Notes: a model not told the origin generated them from the sequence alone. Counted from the stretch's first letter, positions 33,607-43,137 are shown. The stretch is DNA of 64,000 nt from Oceaniferula flava (GCF_016811075.1 NZ_JAFBGL010000002.1:455050-519049), one strand, 5' to 3'. Translations and numbers: made by a program.

Positions 33607-34631
33607 CTCTAACCGAACCCTACTATCTGCTGCTTTTGTTGCTCCTGCCCGTGTTGATGATCTATCAGCGCAGGCAGCGGCGTAAGGAGGCGATCCGTTA
33701 CCCGTCGTTTGTTTTCTTCGAGGACAGTGGTCGCACCTGGCGGCAGTGCTTGTTATTCCTGCCGCCGCTCTGTCTGTATCTGGCGCTCGCTTGTTTGATT
33801 GTTTGCCTGGCGCGGCCGCAGGTGGAATCGACCGGGCAACGTGAAGACCGGGAGGGGATTGCCATTCAGATGTTAGTCGATGTTTCCACCAGCATGGACA
33901 CCAACATCAAGACGCCCGAGGGAGCGATGACGCGCATGGAGGTGGCGAAACGCGTGATGGAGGAATTTGTCGCCGGCGATGGCGACGAGTTGTCGGGTCG
34001 GCCCGATGATATGATAGGAGTCATCTCCTTTGCCCGCTACTCGGATAGCATCTGCCCGATGACCTTGGGGCATGATGCGCTGGTTTACATGATTCAGGAA
34101 CTGACGATCAACGATCGGCCGAACGAAGATGGCACTGCCTACGGTGACGCCACCGCCCTGGCTGCCGCCCAACTCAAGGAGCGTGAGGATCAGGTGGGGC
34201 AGTTAAAAAGCAAGATCATCCTGCTGCTCACCGATGGCGAAAATAACAGCGGCGAACAAATGCCCCTGCAGGCCGCGGCCATGGCCAAGGAGTGGGGGAT
34301 TAGGATTTATACCATCAGCCTGCAGGATGAAAACGAACCCAAGGTGGTGAAAACCGACAACGGCACCTTTCTTCAACCACAGGCCAGCTCAGAATCCGAC
34401 CAGGTCTTGGAAAAGATGGCGCAGCACACCGGCGGCATTTTCCGCACCGCGCACGACATGGATTCACTGCAAGCGGTGTATGAGGAGATCAATGAGCTGG
34501 AAAAAACCAAGGTGCAGGAAGTCGAGTTCATGGAATATGATGAGGCCTTTGCTCACTTTGCCGTCGCGGCTCTCTTGTTGCTCTTACTGCGATATTTATT
34601 AACTTCCACCCTGCTCCGGATTTCACCCTGA
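33603..34631 (+). CDS. batA: VWA-domain membrane protein BatA
   Basis: The 342-residue protein has N-terminal membrane helices (YYLLLLLLLPVLMIYQ and LFLPPLCLYLALACLIVCLA) and a C-terminal one (FAVAALLLLLLRYLL). The von Willebrand A domain between has an intact metal site (LVDVSTSMDTN, DxSxS). The length and topology are those of BatA from the Bacteroides aerotolerance operon. It overlaps the upstream gene by four bases and is followed after four bases by the BatB-BatC fusion. Confidence 0.88.
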   Translation: MTLTEPYYLLLLLLLPVLMIYQRRQRRKEAIRYPSFVFFEDSGRTWRQCLLFLPPLCLYLALACLIVCLARPQVESTGQREDREGIAIQMLVDVSTSMDTNIKTPEGAMTRMEVAKRVMEEFVAGDGDELSGRPDDMIGVISFARYSDSICPMTLGHDALVYMIQELTINDRPNEDGTAYGDATALAAAQLKEREDQVGQLKSKIILLLTDGENNSGEQMPLQAAAMAKEWGIRIYTISLQDENEPKVVKTDNGTFLQPQASSESDQVLEKMAQHTGGIFRTAHDMDSLQAVYEEINELEKTKVQEVEFMEYDEAFAHFAVAALLLLLLRYLLTSTLLRISP

Positions 34632-34635
34632 TGTT

Positions 34636-36807
34636 ATGATGAGTGAGATGATTTTCCAGAAACCTGCGATGCTGTGGCTGCTGCCTTCGGTGGGGCTGCT
34701 TCTGCTCATCTACCGGGTGCGTGTGGCGCGACGAAAAAAAGATATCCGCGCCTTCGGTGAGGACGCTGCTTGGCGGGGGCTGGAGCACCACTCGATGGAA
34801 TGGTGGCGCTTGTTGCTGTTAGTCGGCGCATGTGCTCTGGTGATCCTGGCTCTCGCCCGACCTGCCGCCAATCCTCACCCGCGCATGCTCCAGCGCGAGG
34901 GACGTGATGTGGTTTTCCTACTGGATGTTTCCAAGAGTATGCTGGCGGAGGATCGATTGCCGAACCGCTTGCAGTCGGCCAAGACATCCATCGCCGAGTG
35001 TGTCAGTGAGCTGGACGATCACCGCTTGGGTTTGGTGGTTTTTGCCGGCTCCTCTTCGATTGCCTGTCCGCTGACTGAAGACAAAGACTTTTTCCTCAAC
35101 AGCCTGGATCGTGTGGGACCGGACACCGTTGCGCACGGTGGCACCCGGGTTGGTGATGCCCTGCTCAAGGTGTGCGATAAGTTGTTCTCCGATTCGGCTC
35201 AGGGATACAAAGATATCGTTCTGCTAACAGATGGTGGCGAGCAGGGTGAAAACCTGGACTACGCTCTCGAGGTGGTGAATGAAAAGCAGGTGAAGTTGAT
35301 CGCGATTGGTTTAGGTGACGCCTCCGCTGGTGCTCGGATTCCCCAGGTCGGTGAGCAATCGGATTACATGACTTACAAGGGGCAGGAGGTGTGGTCGAAG
35401 CTCGATGTGGTGCAGCTGCGGAACATGGTGAAGCAGGCAGACCGCGGAGCCTTTCTCGCCGTTGGAACCCGGCAAATGAAGCTCGGCGATATCTATCAGC
35501 GCATCAGTGATCAGGAAGGAAAACAGCAGCTCGCTGAGGAATCGGTGATTGATTACGATGAACTCTACCAGTGGCTGATCGCATTGGCTTTTATTCTGTT
35601 AGTGGTGATGATTCTGATGCCACACAGTATGACGCGGCGGACGAAAAAAAATTGGCTCACAGCGGCGGTATTGATGCTGGCGGGGCTGCCTGATGCACAA
35701 GCCGCCGGGGTGGAGGGGGGCGACGCCGCCTACGCCCGTGGAGACTTTCAGCAAGCATTGGAAATCTATCAGTCGGCCGCCACAAGCTCAGCGGCTGCGC
35801 GGCTGTGGTATAAGAAAGGTAATGCTGAGTATCGCTTGGAACTTTATGAGTCAGCCCAGCAAAGTTTCGCGGAAGCCTTGGGGCGGCAGCCGGGCAGTGG
35901 ACTGATCAGGGACATCACTTACAACCTGGGGAATACTTATTACCGCCTGTCAGGCAAGGCGGAGGACTCCTACACGGCACTCTCTCTGGTGAGCGAAAGT
36001 GTGCGTATGTATCGCCGCGTTCTTTTGCAAAACCCACAAGACCGTGATGCCGCGATGAACATGGAGTTGGCCAAAATAGAACGCCACAAACTGCAGCAGA
36101 AGATCCAAAAAGAAGAACAACGACGGGCTGAGCTAAAGCAGGCGCTGGAAGATTTGAAAACCGCCATCGAGAAAGCTGCCGCTGCGCAGGCCAAGACCTT
36201 GAAATTGACCGATGCTCATCTCATCGACGACCAGGCCGAGCAGAACTGGGAGCAGACGATGCAAAAGGAGGAGCAGGAAATCATCAGCCTGACTGAAAAA
36301 GCGGTCGAACTCGTCGATGCCACTTCGAAGAAGTTTTTCGACGGCATTCCCGCCGAAGCCAGCCCTCTGCGAGCCAGCAGGGATCACCTAAACCAGGCGG
36401 AAGAATTTGAATCGGCTGCGGAGGCCTACCTCATCCACAACCCACACGCGGCACACGTGGAGGAAGGCTTGGCTTTGGAAAACTTGCATGCAGCGTTGGA
36501 CGCTCTGCCGTCCGACCCGGATGACGCGGAGCAGCAGGCGGAAGACGGTGAGGCCGGCGACGAAGAGGGGGAAGGTGAAGAAGGTGATGAAGAAGGAGAA
36601 GAGGGCGACCAGGAAAGCGAAGGCGACAGCGAAGCGCAGAGCGACTCCGAACCGGCCGACGCCAATCAGATGAATCTCGAATCCATGGAACTGCCACCGC
36701 CGAACGACACCCCCGAAGATGTGATCCGGAAAAATGCCACGATGCAAGAAGCGCGGCAGGCGCAGGGCGCCAAAAAGAAAGGCAACCCGGTCGAGAAAGA
36801 TTGGTAA
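34636..36807 (+). CDS. BatB-BatC fusion: VWA membrane domain plus TPR domain
   Basis: The 723-residue protein starts with a BatB-like module: N-terminal helices, the VWA domain with FLLDVSKSMLAEDRLPNRL and VVFAGSSSIACPLTED, and a membrane helix near residues 313-332. A second hydrophobic stretch (NWLTAAVLMLAGLPDAQA) follows immediately, like a buried signal peptide, and leads to the BatC-like TPR region (GDAAYARGDFQQALEIYQ, LWYKKGNAEYRLELYESAQQSFAEAL). Long charged helices and a very acidic Glu/Asp/Gly tract (~residues 630-675) complete it. In many genomes batB and batC are separate, so the internal signal-like segment marks the fusion point near residue 340. Confidence 0.85.
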   Translation: MMSEMIFQKPAMLWLLPSVGLLLLIYRVRVARRKKDIRAFGEDAAWRGLEHHSMEWWRLLLLVGACALVILALARPAANPHPRMLQREGRDVVFLLDVSKSMLAEDRLPNRLQSAKTSIAECVSELDDHRLGLVVFAGSSSIACPLTEDKDFFLNSLDRVGPDTVAHGGTRVGDALLKVCDKLFSDSAQGYKDIVLLTDGGEQGENLDYALEVVNEKQVKLIAIGLGDASAGARIPQVGEQSDYMTYKGQEVWSKLDVVQLRNMVKQADRGAFLAVGTRQMKLGDIYQRISDQEGKQQLAEESVIDYDELYQWLIALAFILLVVMILMPHSMTRRTKKNWLTAAVLMLAGLPDAQAAGVEGGDAAYARGDFQQALEIYQSAATSSAAARLWYKKGNAEYRLELYESAQQSFAEALGRQPGSGLIRDITYNLGNTYYRLSGKAEDSYTALSLVSESVRMYRRVLLQNPQDRDAAMNMELAKIERHKLQQKIQKEEQRRAELKQALEDLKTAIEKAAAAQAKTLKLTDAHLIDDQAEQNWEQTMQKEEQEIISLTEKAVELVDATSKKFFDGIPAEASPLRASRDHLNQAEEFESAAEAYLIHNPHAAHVEEGLALENLHAALDALPSDPDDAEQQAEDGEAGDEEGEGEEGDEEGEEGDQESEGDSEAQSDSEPADANQMNLESMELPPPNDTPEDVIRKNATMQEARQAQGAKKKGNPVEKDW

Positions 36808-36824
36808 CGACGACAAGCACCAGC

Positions 36825-38657
36825 ATGAATATCTACAAACAACTCATCCTCGCTATGGCGATGTTAGGGACTGTGATCACGGCGATCGCGGCACCCGAGG
36901 TTAGCCTGCACAGCTCAATGTCGGCGAAGACATTTTTTGTCGGTGAGGAGTTCCAATTTGAAATCCTCGTCAGCCCCGCAGATCGCGTGGACATCGAAGA
37001 AGTCGAGAGCACTGACGATTTGGCCATCCAGTTCGTTAAAAAGGAAGTGGTCAAAGGAGATGCATTTTCCACCGTCGCGTTACGCTACCGGATGATGCCG
37101 ATGAGTGCCGGCATGGTGGCCATTCCACCGATTTCCGTGGAGGTGGGTGACCAGGTTTTGAGCACGGATGAGGAAATGTTCATTCAGGTGAAGCAGGCAC
37201 AAACCTATCCAGGGTTGGAGATCGTCAGGGAGATCCCTGATCGAGATTTCTACGTCGGCGAACCTTTCATGGTCGATTACACATGGCGGTCGCCGTTGCC
37301 GCTCAATGGCTTTCGCGCGGTGAAATTGAACCTGCCTTTGTTCTACGATCCAGCCTTTAAAATCCGGAACCCCTTCGACTGGATTGATGGCGACGACAAG
37401 GCGGCGATCGGTCTGCCGGTGGCCAACACGCGCTTGATTGGGAGATATAACCTGCTCAACGAAGCCGAGCGAAATGTGCACAGCGTATCCTTTGCCAAAA
37501 TCGTCATCCCAGTGAAGACCGGTGAGTTTGAGTGGTCGCCAAGCACCCTGCTGATCTCCTACGTTGCCCCGCCCGCCGCGCGCAATCGCAATGCACGCTG
37601 GCGAACCAACTACCCGAGCTACTTCAATAACAACTTCTTCGCGGAGGCTGACGGGGACGAGTATCAGAAGTATTTCGCCGCTTCCAGCTCCCAAACTGTG
37701 CGCGTGCTGCCGCTGCCGGATGCCGGCAAGCCTCACGACTTTGCCGGAGTGGTTGGCTCCTGCAAGGTGACGGTCACCGCCACCCCCACGGTGCTGCAGG
37801 CAGGGGATCCGATCACTCTGACGATCGTGGTCGATGACTATGCCTTCCCTGAGGTGTTAGATTTTCCTGACCTCTCGTCGCAGCCCGCCTTTACCCGCCA
37901 GTTTGCCATTCCGCCCCGGCAGTCGTCAGGCCGGATCGTGGGGAAAAGGAAAACCTACATCCGCACGCTTCGCCCACTGGCTCAGGACGCGACATCCATT
38001 CCGGCAGTTCGGATTCCGTATTTTGATCCTCAGACGAAGTCCTACGCGGTGGCCGAATCCGCACCGATACCGATCACGGTGAAGGCCGCCGAGGTGGTGA
38101 CCGCCTTCGACGCGGATATGACGGGAGTGGGGCCCTTGAAGAATCGGTTGGCGAAAAATCCGGAAGGGATCCGCGCCAATGCCACCTCGCTCAGCGCGAT
38201 CCGGCCCGCTGCTTTTTCTCCCGGCGCCTGGCTGCTGCTCTGTCTGTTTTTACCGCCGGCCGCGTTTCTGGTTTTCTATTTCGCCACGGCCCAACGCCGA
38301 CTGATGCAAAACGATCCGGTGCGTGCCAGATCGATGCGTGCGATGGCCCGCTTCAGCAAGCGACTGCGTGCGCTTGAACAAGCTGCTCCGAAGCTTCAGC
38401 CGGAGCAGGGGATCGGTCGGCTCGACGACATCGTGAGGAGCTACTTTGCCGAAAAACTCAACCTCGTCCGACACGCACACACCTTCGAGGAGCTTGAACT
38501 CCAGCTGGGAGATCGTGTTTCGTTAGATGCGATTCGCGAAATCTACGGCCGCTGTGAAGCGCAGGCTTACCGAGCCGACAGTCCCACGCCCGACCTATCC
38601 ACCATGATCGCACAAGCTCGCCAAGCGGTCCAAACCATCAACGCCGCCTTATCATGA
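36825..38657 (+). CDS. batD: BatD-family membrane protein
   Basis: The 610-residue protein from ATG 36825 has a signal peptide (LILAMAMLGTVITAIAA). Tandem beta domains follow (PEVSLHSSMSAKTFFVGEEFQFEI, GLEIVREIPDRDFYVGEPFMVDY, CKVTVTATPTVLQAGDPITLTI). One membrane helix (WLLLCLFLPPAAFLVFYFA, about residues 470-490) precedes a cytoplasmic helical domain. This is the BatD layout. Its role in the complex is unknown beyond a link to oxidative or envelope stress in some species. The stop overlaps the batE start (ATGA). Confidence 0.85.
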   Translation: MNIYKQLILAMAMLGTVITAIAAPEVSLHSSMSAKTFFVGEEFQFEILVSPADRVDIEEVESTDDLAIQFVKKEVVKGDAFSTVALRYRMMPMSAGMVAIPPISVEVGDQVLSTDEEMFIQVKQAQTYPGLEIVREIPDRDFYVGEPFMVDYTWRSPLPLNGFRAVKLNLPLFYDPAFKIRNPFDWIDGDDKAAIGLPVANTRLIGRYNLLNEAERNVHSVSFAKIVIPVKTGEFEWSPSTLLISYVAPPAARNRNARWRTNYPSYFNNNFFAEADGDEYQKYFAASSSQTVRVLPLPDAGKPHDFAGVVGSCKVTVTATPTVLQAGDPITLTIVVDDYAFPEVLDFPDLSSQPAFTRQFAIPPRQSSGRIVGKRKTYIRTLRPLAQDATSIPAVRIPYFDPQTKSYAVAESAPIPITVKAAEVVTAFDADMTGVGPLKNRLAKNPEGIRANATSLSAIRPAAFSPGAWLLLCLFLPPAAFLVFYFATAQRRLMQNDPVRARSMRAMARFSKRLRALEQAAPKLQPEQGIGRLDDIVRSYFAEKLNLVRHAHTFEELELQLGDRVSLDAIREIYGRCEAQAYRADSPTPDLSTMIAQARQAVQTINAALS

Positions 38658-39448
38658 GACGATTGTTCCTCCTTATTCTCACTATGCTTCCGCTCGGCTT
38701 GCTGGCCGCGGAGCAAGACGACCAGCGCCTTTTCACCGAGGCCAACGACCTCTTTGCCCGCGCCAATGCCGAAGCCCTGGTGAATCCCAGCAAGGCTCAG
38801 GAACTCTATCAGGCATCGATTCTCAAATACCAATTCCTGATCGAGCAGAGAAAACTCAACTCCGCCGAGCTGCAAATGAACTTGGGAAATGCCTACTTTT
38901 CCTCCGGTGAAACTGGTCGGGCAATGTTGCACTACCAGCGGGCTCAGGCCTTGGACCCTTTGAATGATGAGGTCCGACACAATCTCGAATACGTGAGATC
39001 GCTCACCATTGATGAACTGCCTGAAACCACCATGCAGCGGGTGAAACATGCACTGAGCTTTTGGCACCGCTGGCCGGTGGCGCTGAGGGGATCCTTGTTT
39101 GCTGTCGGTCACCTGAGCTTTTGGGCGCTGGTGGCGTGGTCGCTCTACCGCCGTGGCCGCTGGCTCTACGGTGGCTTGGCTGTTAGTGGATTGCTGAGCG
39201 TGCTCTTTGGCGTGTCGCTGCTCGTCAGTCACCAGGCCTGGGACAATCCGGTGGATGGAGTAGTGGTCGAGCGCGAGGTGATCGCGCGTCAGGGGGATGG
39301 TATCATCTACGACAATGCCTTCAGCTCGCCGCTGCATGCCGGCACCGAGTTCGAGGTGTTAGAAAGACGAGGTGACTGGTATCACATCCAGTTGCTCAAC
39401 GGCGACAGCTGTTGGCTTCCGACGAATAGTTCGGAGTTAGTTCGCTAG
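38654..39448 (+). CDS. batE: BatE-like TPR and SH3 membrane protein
   Basis: The 264-residue protein has a signal peptide (LFLLILTMLPLGLLAA) and a short TPR region (LNSAELQMNLGNAYFSSGETGRAMLHYQRAQALDPLNDEVRHNL). Two membrane helices (FAVGHLSFWALVAWSLY and LYGGLAVSGLLSVLFGVSLLV) follow, then a C-terminal bacterial SH3 domain (EFEVLERRGDWYHIQLLNGDSCWLP). It closes the Bat operon. A decayed second copy of this SH3 end is found at 43371-43496. Confidence 0.82.
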   Translation: MRRLFLLILTMLPLGLLAAEQDDQRLFTEANDLFARANAEALVNPSKAQELYQASILKYQFLIEQRKLNSAELQMNLGNAYFSSGETGRAMLHYQRAQALDPLNDEVRHNLEYVRSLTIDELPETTMQRVKHALSFWHRWPVALRGSLFAVGHLSFWALVAWSLYRRGRWLYGGLAVSGLLSVLFGVSLLVSHQAWDNPVDGVVVEREVIARQGDGIIYDNAFSSPLHAGTEFEVLERRGDWYHIQLLNGDSCWLPTNSSELVR

Positions 39449-39587
39449 AGCTCTCTGTTATGGATCCTGCCTCGATTTGACTTTAAAGTCATCAGCTCAA
39501 TCATTGTGGTGAATGCAGGTGCAGTCAAGGTTAGCGGTCGCATCTCGGCTCAGCCTCTTTTCATGGGAGACCGAGCTTTTGACGAGT

Positions 39588-39631
39588 AAAAAAAATGCGT
39601 GTACACGATCTAGTTAGACCATGTGCACGCA
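39588..39631 (-). terminator. Terminator of the minus-strand PEP-CTERM gene
   Basis: Read on the minus strand, TGCGTGCACA and TGTACACGCA form a 10-bp stem (one G-T pair) directly followed by eight T residues. It lies 34 bases past the stop codon at 39665. The loop is rather long (16 bases). Confidence 0.7.
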
Positions 39632-39664
39632 AAAATGCCCTCAGTAAAGAAGACTCTTGCAGAA

Positions 39665-40225
39665 TTAGGCTGCTTTTTTACGTTGGCGGCGGGTGAGGAG
39701 GCCCGCGGAGCCGAGTGCGAGGAGCGCGAGGCTGGAAGGCTCTGGGACACTGTCAATCATGGCTTTGCCTTCAGAGATACTTAGAGCCTCTCCTGTATCG
39801 TTGGTGGCAACGGCGACCAGATAACCTCCACCCAGTCCATCGAAGTAGAATTGGGCGACGGCTTCATAGACATTGTCGTTTCCATCGAATGAGAGGTTTG
39901 CGTAGTTTTGGTCTCCTGCGCTAGCTCCGTAGCCTAAGCTGCCAATGAAGTAATAGCCCATGCCGTTTCCAGATCCTACAGCGAGGTCAGTACCACTCGT
40001 GAAGTATGTACCACCAGAGAAGTTAATACGAGTTACGTATCCGCCGTCCAGCGCTAGGCCATTACTGGGCTTCCGGATACTGATCCCGGTGGGGGTAGCT
40101 GGGTCCGATGTGATGTTTTGTGCTCCGGGCCCATAGAAGGTGATCGCTCCTTCAGCCATGCTGGCCGCACAACCAACCCCAGCAGTCATGGTGAGGTAGG
40201 TTCTTAGTGTATTTGTTTTGTTCAT
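39665..40225 (-). CDS. PEP-CTERM anchored secreted protein
   Basis: From ATG 40225 the product has 186 residues with a signal peptide (TYLTMTAGVGCAASMAEGA). The mature domain is Gly/Tyr/Asn-rich (ITFYGPGAQNITSDPATPTG) and the C-terminus is SVPEPSSLALLALGSAGLLTRRQRKKAA. It is an exosortase-type surface or exported protein of unknown function. A perfect 10-bp hairpin lies 27-47 bases upstream of the start codon in the presumed leader. Confidence 0.82.
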   Translation of the reverse strand: MNKTNTLRTYLTMTAGVGCAASMAEGAITFYGPGAQNITSDPATPTGISIRKPSNGLALDGGYVTRINFSGGTYFTSGTDLAVGSGNGMGYYFIGSLGYGASAGDQNYANLSFDGNDNVYEAVAQFYFDGLGGGYLVAVATNDTGEALSISEGKAMIDSVPEPSSLALLALGSAGLLTRRQRKKAA

Positions 40226-40249
40226 TTTTTTGTTTTGCTTTTTTATAGT

Positions 40250-40272
40250 CCCTCCTCCGTGCATCGGAGGAG
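40250..40272 (-). promoter_or_regulatory. Leader hairpin upstream of the PEP-CTERM gene
   Basis: CCCTCCTCCG and CGGAGGAGGG form a 10-bp stem around a five-base loop. No T-run follows on either strand, so it is not a normal terminator. On the minus strand its 3' arm contains purine-rich GGAGGAGGG, a strong anti-Shine-Dalgarno match held in the stem, but it is about 27 bases from the start codon, too far for direct use. Confidence 0.4.
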
Positions 40273-40434
40273 GGGAGATTGGTGTTGAGAATGTCATCCA
40301 GCGGCTTAGCCCTTAGCGTAGGGGCTGGGAGAGCCTGTCGGTTGCTTTCAGTGATCCGCTATGGCCAGACCAACAGCAGTGGGAGAAGTCGCGCGGTGTT
40401 GAGGTGAGGGAAAGTGCCTTTCTTGACATGATGT

Positions 40435-43137
40435 TCAGGACATGGCCGGTGCCACTTTATTTCGATGGAGATCGGGACGGATGGCTGACACGAGTTTTTC
40501 GGGAGCCGAGACATCTTCTCCGAGAAACGCGATGAGTCGTGGGATTTGCTCCATCGGGTTTGCGACGAGCTCAGGGTAGTCGATTTCGAGAAGATCCACA
40601 TCCTGGCGTTGGCGTAGTCGGGTAAGGATTTGGTCCTTGTGGGTTTGTTGCGTTTGGATGAGGTGTTGTTTATCGGAACGGGGGGCACTGCCTTGTCGCT
40701 CGAGCATTTTCCATTGGGAATCGACGACCTCCTCGACCGGGCGCTTCATGAAGATGATGCGGTAGTGGTGGCGGGGAGGGAGTTGAGGGATGAGGGCGGA
40801 GATGACTTTGATGGCCTTGCCATTGGCTTGCTCGATGAGACGGGGATTTTTTTTGAGCGATTTGATTTCTTCCCATTCCCAGTATCCTTCGAGGTTGTCT
40901 TCATCGGCGTGGCGCTTGCCATCGTGCATGAGTTCCATGCCGGCAGCGCGGAGCATCTGCATCATCAGCGAGGTGCCGGAGCGCGGCAGGCCTGAGACGA
41001 TGGTGAAGGAGCATGGCTCACTGGCGGCTTCCTCGGCTGCTTTTTTGGCGGCTGCTGCCCGCAGAGCCTTACGTTCTGCGTGGCGTTCTTTGGCGCGGGC
41101 GGCGATGCCGTGACGGAGGGATTGGAGGTGTTTTTTGTATTCGGAGGCTTGTTTGATTTTGATGCGGACTGCGTTGGCTTCGAGCGTTTGGGCTTTTTCT
41201 GTGTTACCCTGCCGTTGGTAAACGGTGATGAGGGATCGAGTGGCGACAGGGTGGTCTGCGTCGAGTGTCAGGGTGTTTACGAAGGCGTGTTCTGCTCCCT
41301 CGAGATCGTTCAGTGCAAGAAGGGCGGTTCCCAGGATGGTGTGGGCACGGGGGGAGGCAAACTGAAGGCTGATAGCGGCGAGGGCGGTTTCTGCGGCAGC
41401 GCTGTAGTCTTTTTGGATGAGTTGGCAGCGGGCGCGGGTGAAGTGGGCCTGGATGTTGTTAGGATCTAATCGGAAAAGGGTATCGGATAGTTCGCTGGCT
41501 TTTTCAACCTGCTCTAAAGCAATGTAAGCACGACACATCAGCTCAAGAACGGGAACTTCCTCCGGAGCCTGGGCGAGGGCAGCTTCGAGGTGCTTGAGGG
41601 CGGATTCGGGATGACCTTTCTCAAGTTCGATATGGCCCTGTAGGATCAGTGCGGCAATATTTTTACCAAAGGCTTCGAGGCAGATTTCCAGAGTTTCCTC
41701 CGCCTCGGTGGTGAGGCCGAGGGAGAGTTGGCACTTGGCAAGGGTTTGAGAGTAGTCGGTGCGTTCCGGCGAGGCATTGAAGCAGTCTTCCAAGAGCGGA
41801 AGGGCTCCTTCGTATTTACCGCTGTAGAGAAAGGCGCGGGCCATGTTCCACTTGTTCTCGCGATTGGTCTCGGCCGCGGCTTCAGTGGGGTCGGAGGAAA
41901 CTTCGTCAATGTATCCAAGGTCGACGAATTGTTGAAGCAGGGCTTCACTTTCTTGCTTGCTGAGGGAGCCACGCTGCTGCTGGATGCCATTGGGATCTTC
42001 CCAGGTGGGGATGCTTTGAATGGGGCGCTGCTGTTCGAAGAGTTCGTTGAGGACACGGCCTTCCATGTCATCTCCGCAGGGGAGATCGAAGTGGTGGAGG
42101 ATCGTGGGAGCGATATCGAGGAGGCGTGCGCCGTGGATTTCTTGTTGGGATTTGATCCCCGGGCCTTTTGCCAAAAGAACGCCCTGCTCGCGGTGCCATA
42201 CGGTGATGCCCGCAGGGATGCGGGGAGTGAACTTCGGGCGCAAGTGGTCTGAGTGAAAGCCGTGGTCGGAAACGAGGATGACGGTGGTCTCCGGTCCGGC
42301 GAGCTGGAGTAGGCGTTGCAACATCATGTCGTGTGCGCGATACGTGCTCTTAACGACGTGCTGATAAATCTCGAAGTCCTCGTCGGGAATGCCTTCCATC
42401 TGAGGAGGATGGTAGTGCATGAAGTGATGAGAGATCTCGTCGATGGCCCGGTAGTAGACGGCCATGAATTCCCACTCCGGATCGGTTTCCATGACGTGAG
42501 TAGCCGCAGAGTGAACCGAGTAAGCTTCGGCGAGGTGTTCGCGCAGACTGTTGAGGCGCTTGTCGCGAGATTGATCGATCTTGTGAGCGTCTGGGATAAA
42601 GGGCTTTAGCATCTCCTCGTCAATCTCGTGGGGACTGACGCGCAGCTCGTTCATCGTCTCCGCGAGATCCTCAGGCCAGTAGGTGCCGGGCATGGGTGCA
42701 GGCCAATCGGCAGGCTCTTGATCAGCAGTCGAGCCCTTGAGATGGCCGAACATATTAGAGACCATTTTGCCATTAAGGTTTTGCTCGCCCTGGGTGGCAA
42801 ACCAAGAGACTACATGAGAGCGAAGATCCTTCTCCCCCAACATTTCCCAGAGGGTTTTGCATTTGCGGGTAGCCGCGGAGACGGGGACGATCTGACCACT
42901 CACTGGATCGACCTCGGTAAAGCCCTGCACACCATGATGATAGGCCATTTTACCAGTGGCAATGGAGGCCCACAGCATGGGCGAAAGCTGGGGTTCCAAG
43001 GTCGCTAAATTACCATAAGTGCCACCATCCATAAGACTACGGATGCCGTTCATTCCTCCTTCTTCGAGCAGGGTATTGATAATTTTCCAGTCTGCAGAAT
43101 CCCAGCCTACCAGTAGAACTTTTTTGTTCGTAAACAT
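40435..43137 (-). CDS. Fusion of alkaline-phosphatase-superfamily phosphodiesterase, TPR repeats and sulfotransferase
   Basis: From ATG 43137 the protein has 900 residues; an ATG ten codons upstream is also possible. Residues ~1-400 form a type I phosphodiesterase/nucleotide pyrophosphatase-like domain: KVLLVGWDSADW (metal Asp), LSPMLWASIATGK (nucleophile region), SDHGFHSDH. About 430-660 is a TPR array (ALPLLEDCFNASPERTDY, ALKHLEAALAQAPEEVPV). From ~705 a sulfotransferase domain starts with the PAPS-binding P-loop TIVSGLPRSGTSLMMQML and continues with the 3'-phosphate site IIFMKRPVEEVVDSQWKML. No signal peptide is visible, so it is probably cytoplasmic. A sulfate- or phospho-group transfer to glycans or proteins is plausible; substrate unknown. 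The neighbours are a PEP-CTERM gene and the duplication scar. Confidence 0.82.
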   Translation of the reverse strand: MFTNKKVLLVGWDSADWKIINTLLEEGGMNGIRSLMDGGTYGNLATLEPQLSPMLWASIATGKMAYHHGVQGFTEVDPVSGQIVPVSAATRKCKTLWEMLGEKDLRSHVVSWFATQGEQNLNGKMVSNMFGHLKGSTADQEPADWPAPMPGTYWPEDLAETMNELRVSPHEIDEEMLKPFIPDAHKIDQSRDKRLNSLREHLAEAYSVHSAATHVMETDPEWEFMAVYYRAIDEISHHFMHYHPPQMEGIPDEDFEIYQHVVKSTYRAHDMMLQRLLQLAGPETTVILVSDHGFHSDHLRPKFTPRIPAGITVWHREQGVLLAKGPGIKSQQEIHGARLLDIAPTILHHFDLPCGDDMEGRVLNELFEQQRPIQSIPTWEDPNGIQQQRGSLSKQESEALLQQFVDLGYIDEVSSDPTEAAAETNRENKWNMARAFLYSGKYEGALPLLEDCFNASPERTDYSQTLAKCQLSLGLTTEAEETLEICLEAFGKNIAALILQGHIELEKGHPESALKHLEAALAQAPEEVPVLELMCRAYIALEQVEKASELSDTLFRLDPNNIQAHFTRARCQLIQKDYSAAAETALAAISLQFASPRAHTILGTALLALNDLEGAEHAFVNTLTLDADHPVATRSLITVYQRQGNTEKAQTLEANAVRIKIKQASEYKKHLQSLRHGIAARAKERHAERKALRAAAAKKAAEEAASEPCSFTIVSGLPRSGTSLMMQMLRAAGMELMHDGKRHADEDNLEGYWEWEEIKSLKKNPRLIEQANGKAIKVISALIPQLPPRHHYRIIFMKRPVEEVVDSQWKMLERQGSAPRSDKQHLIQTQQTHKDQILTRLRQRQDVDLLEIDYPELVANPMEQIPRLIAFLGEDVSAPEKLVSAIRPDLHRNKVAPAMS

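Noticed and set aside
31190..39360. Frequent TGTTAG context around Leu TTA codons as an uptake or recognition sequence
   Set aside because: Counted by eye, GTTAG/CTAAC is not more frequent than chance for a five-base word and shows no longer consensus; it looks like codon-context bias.
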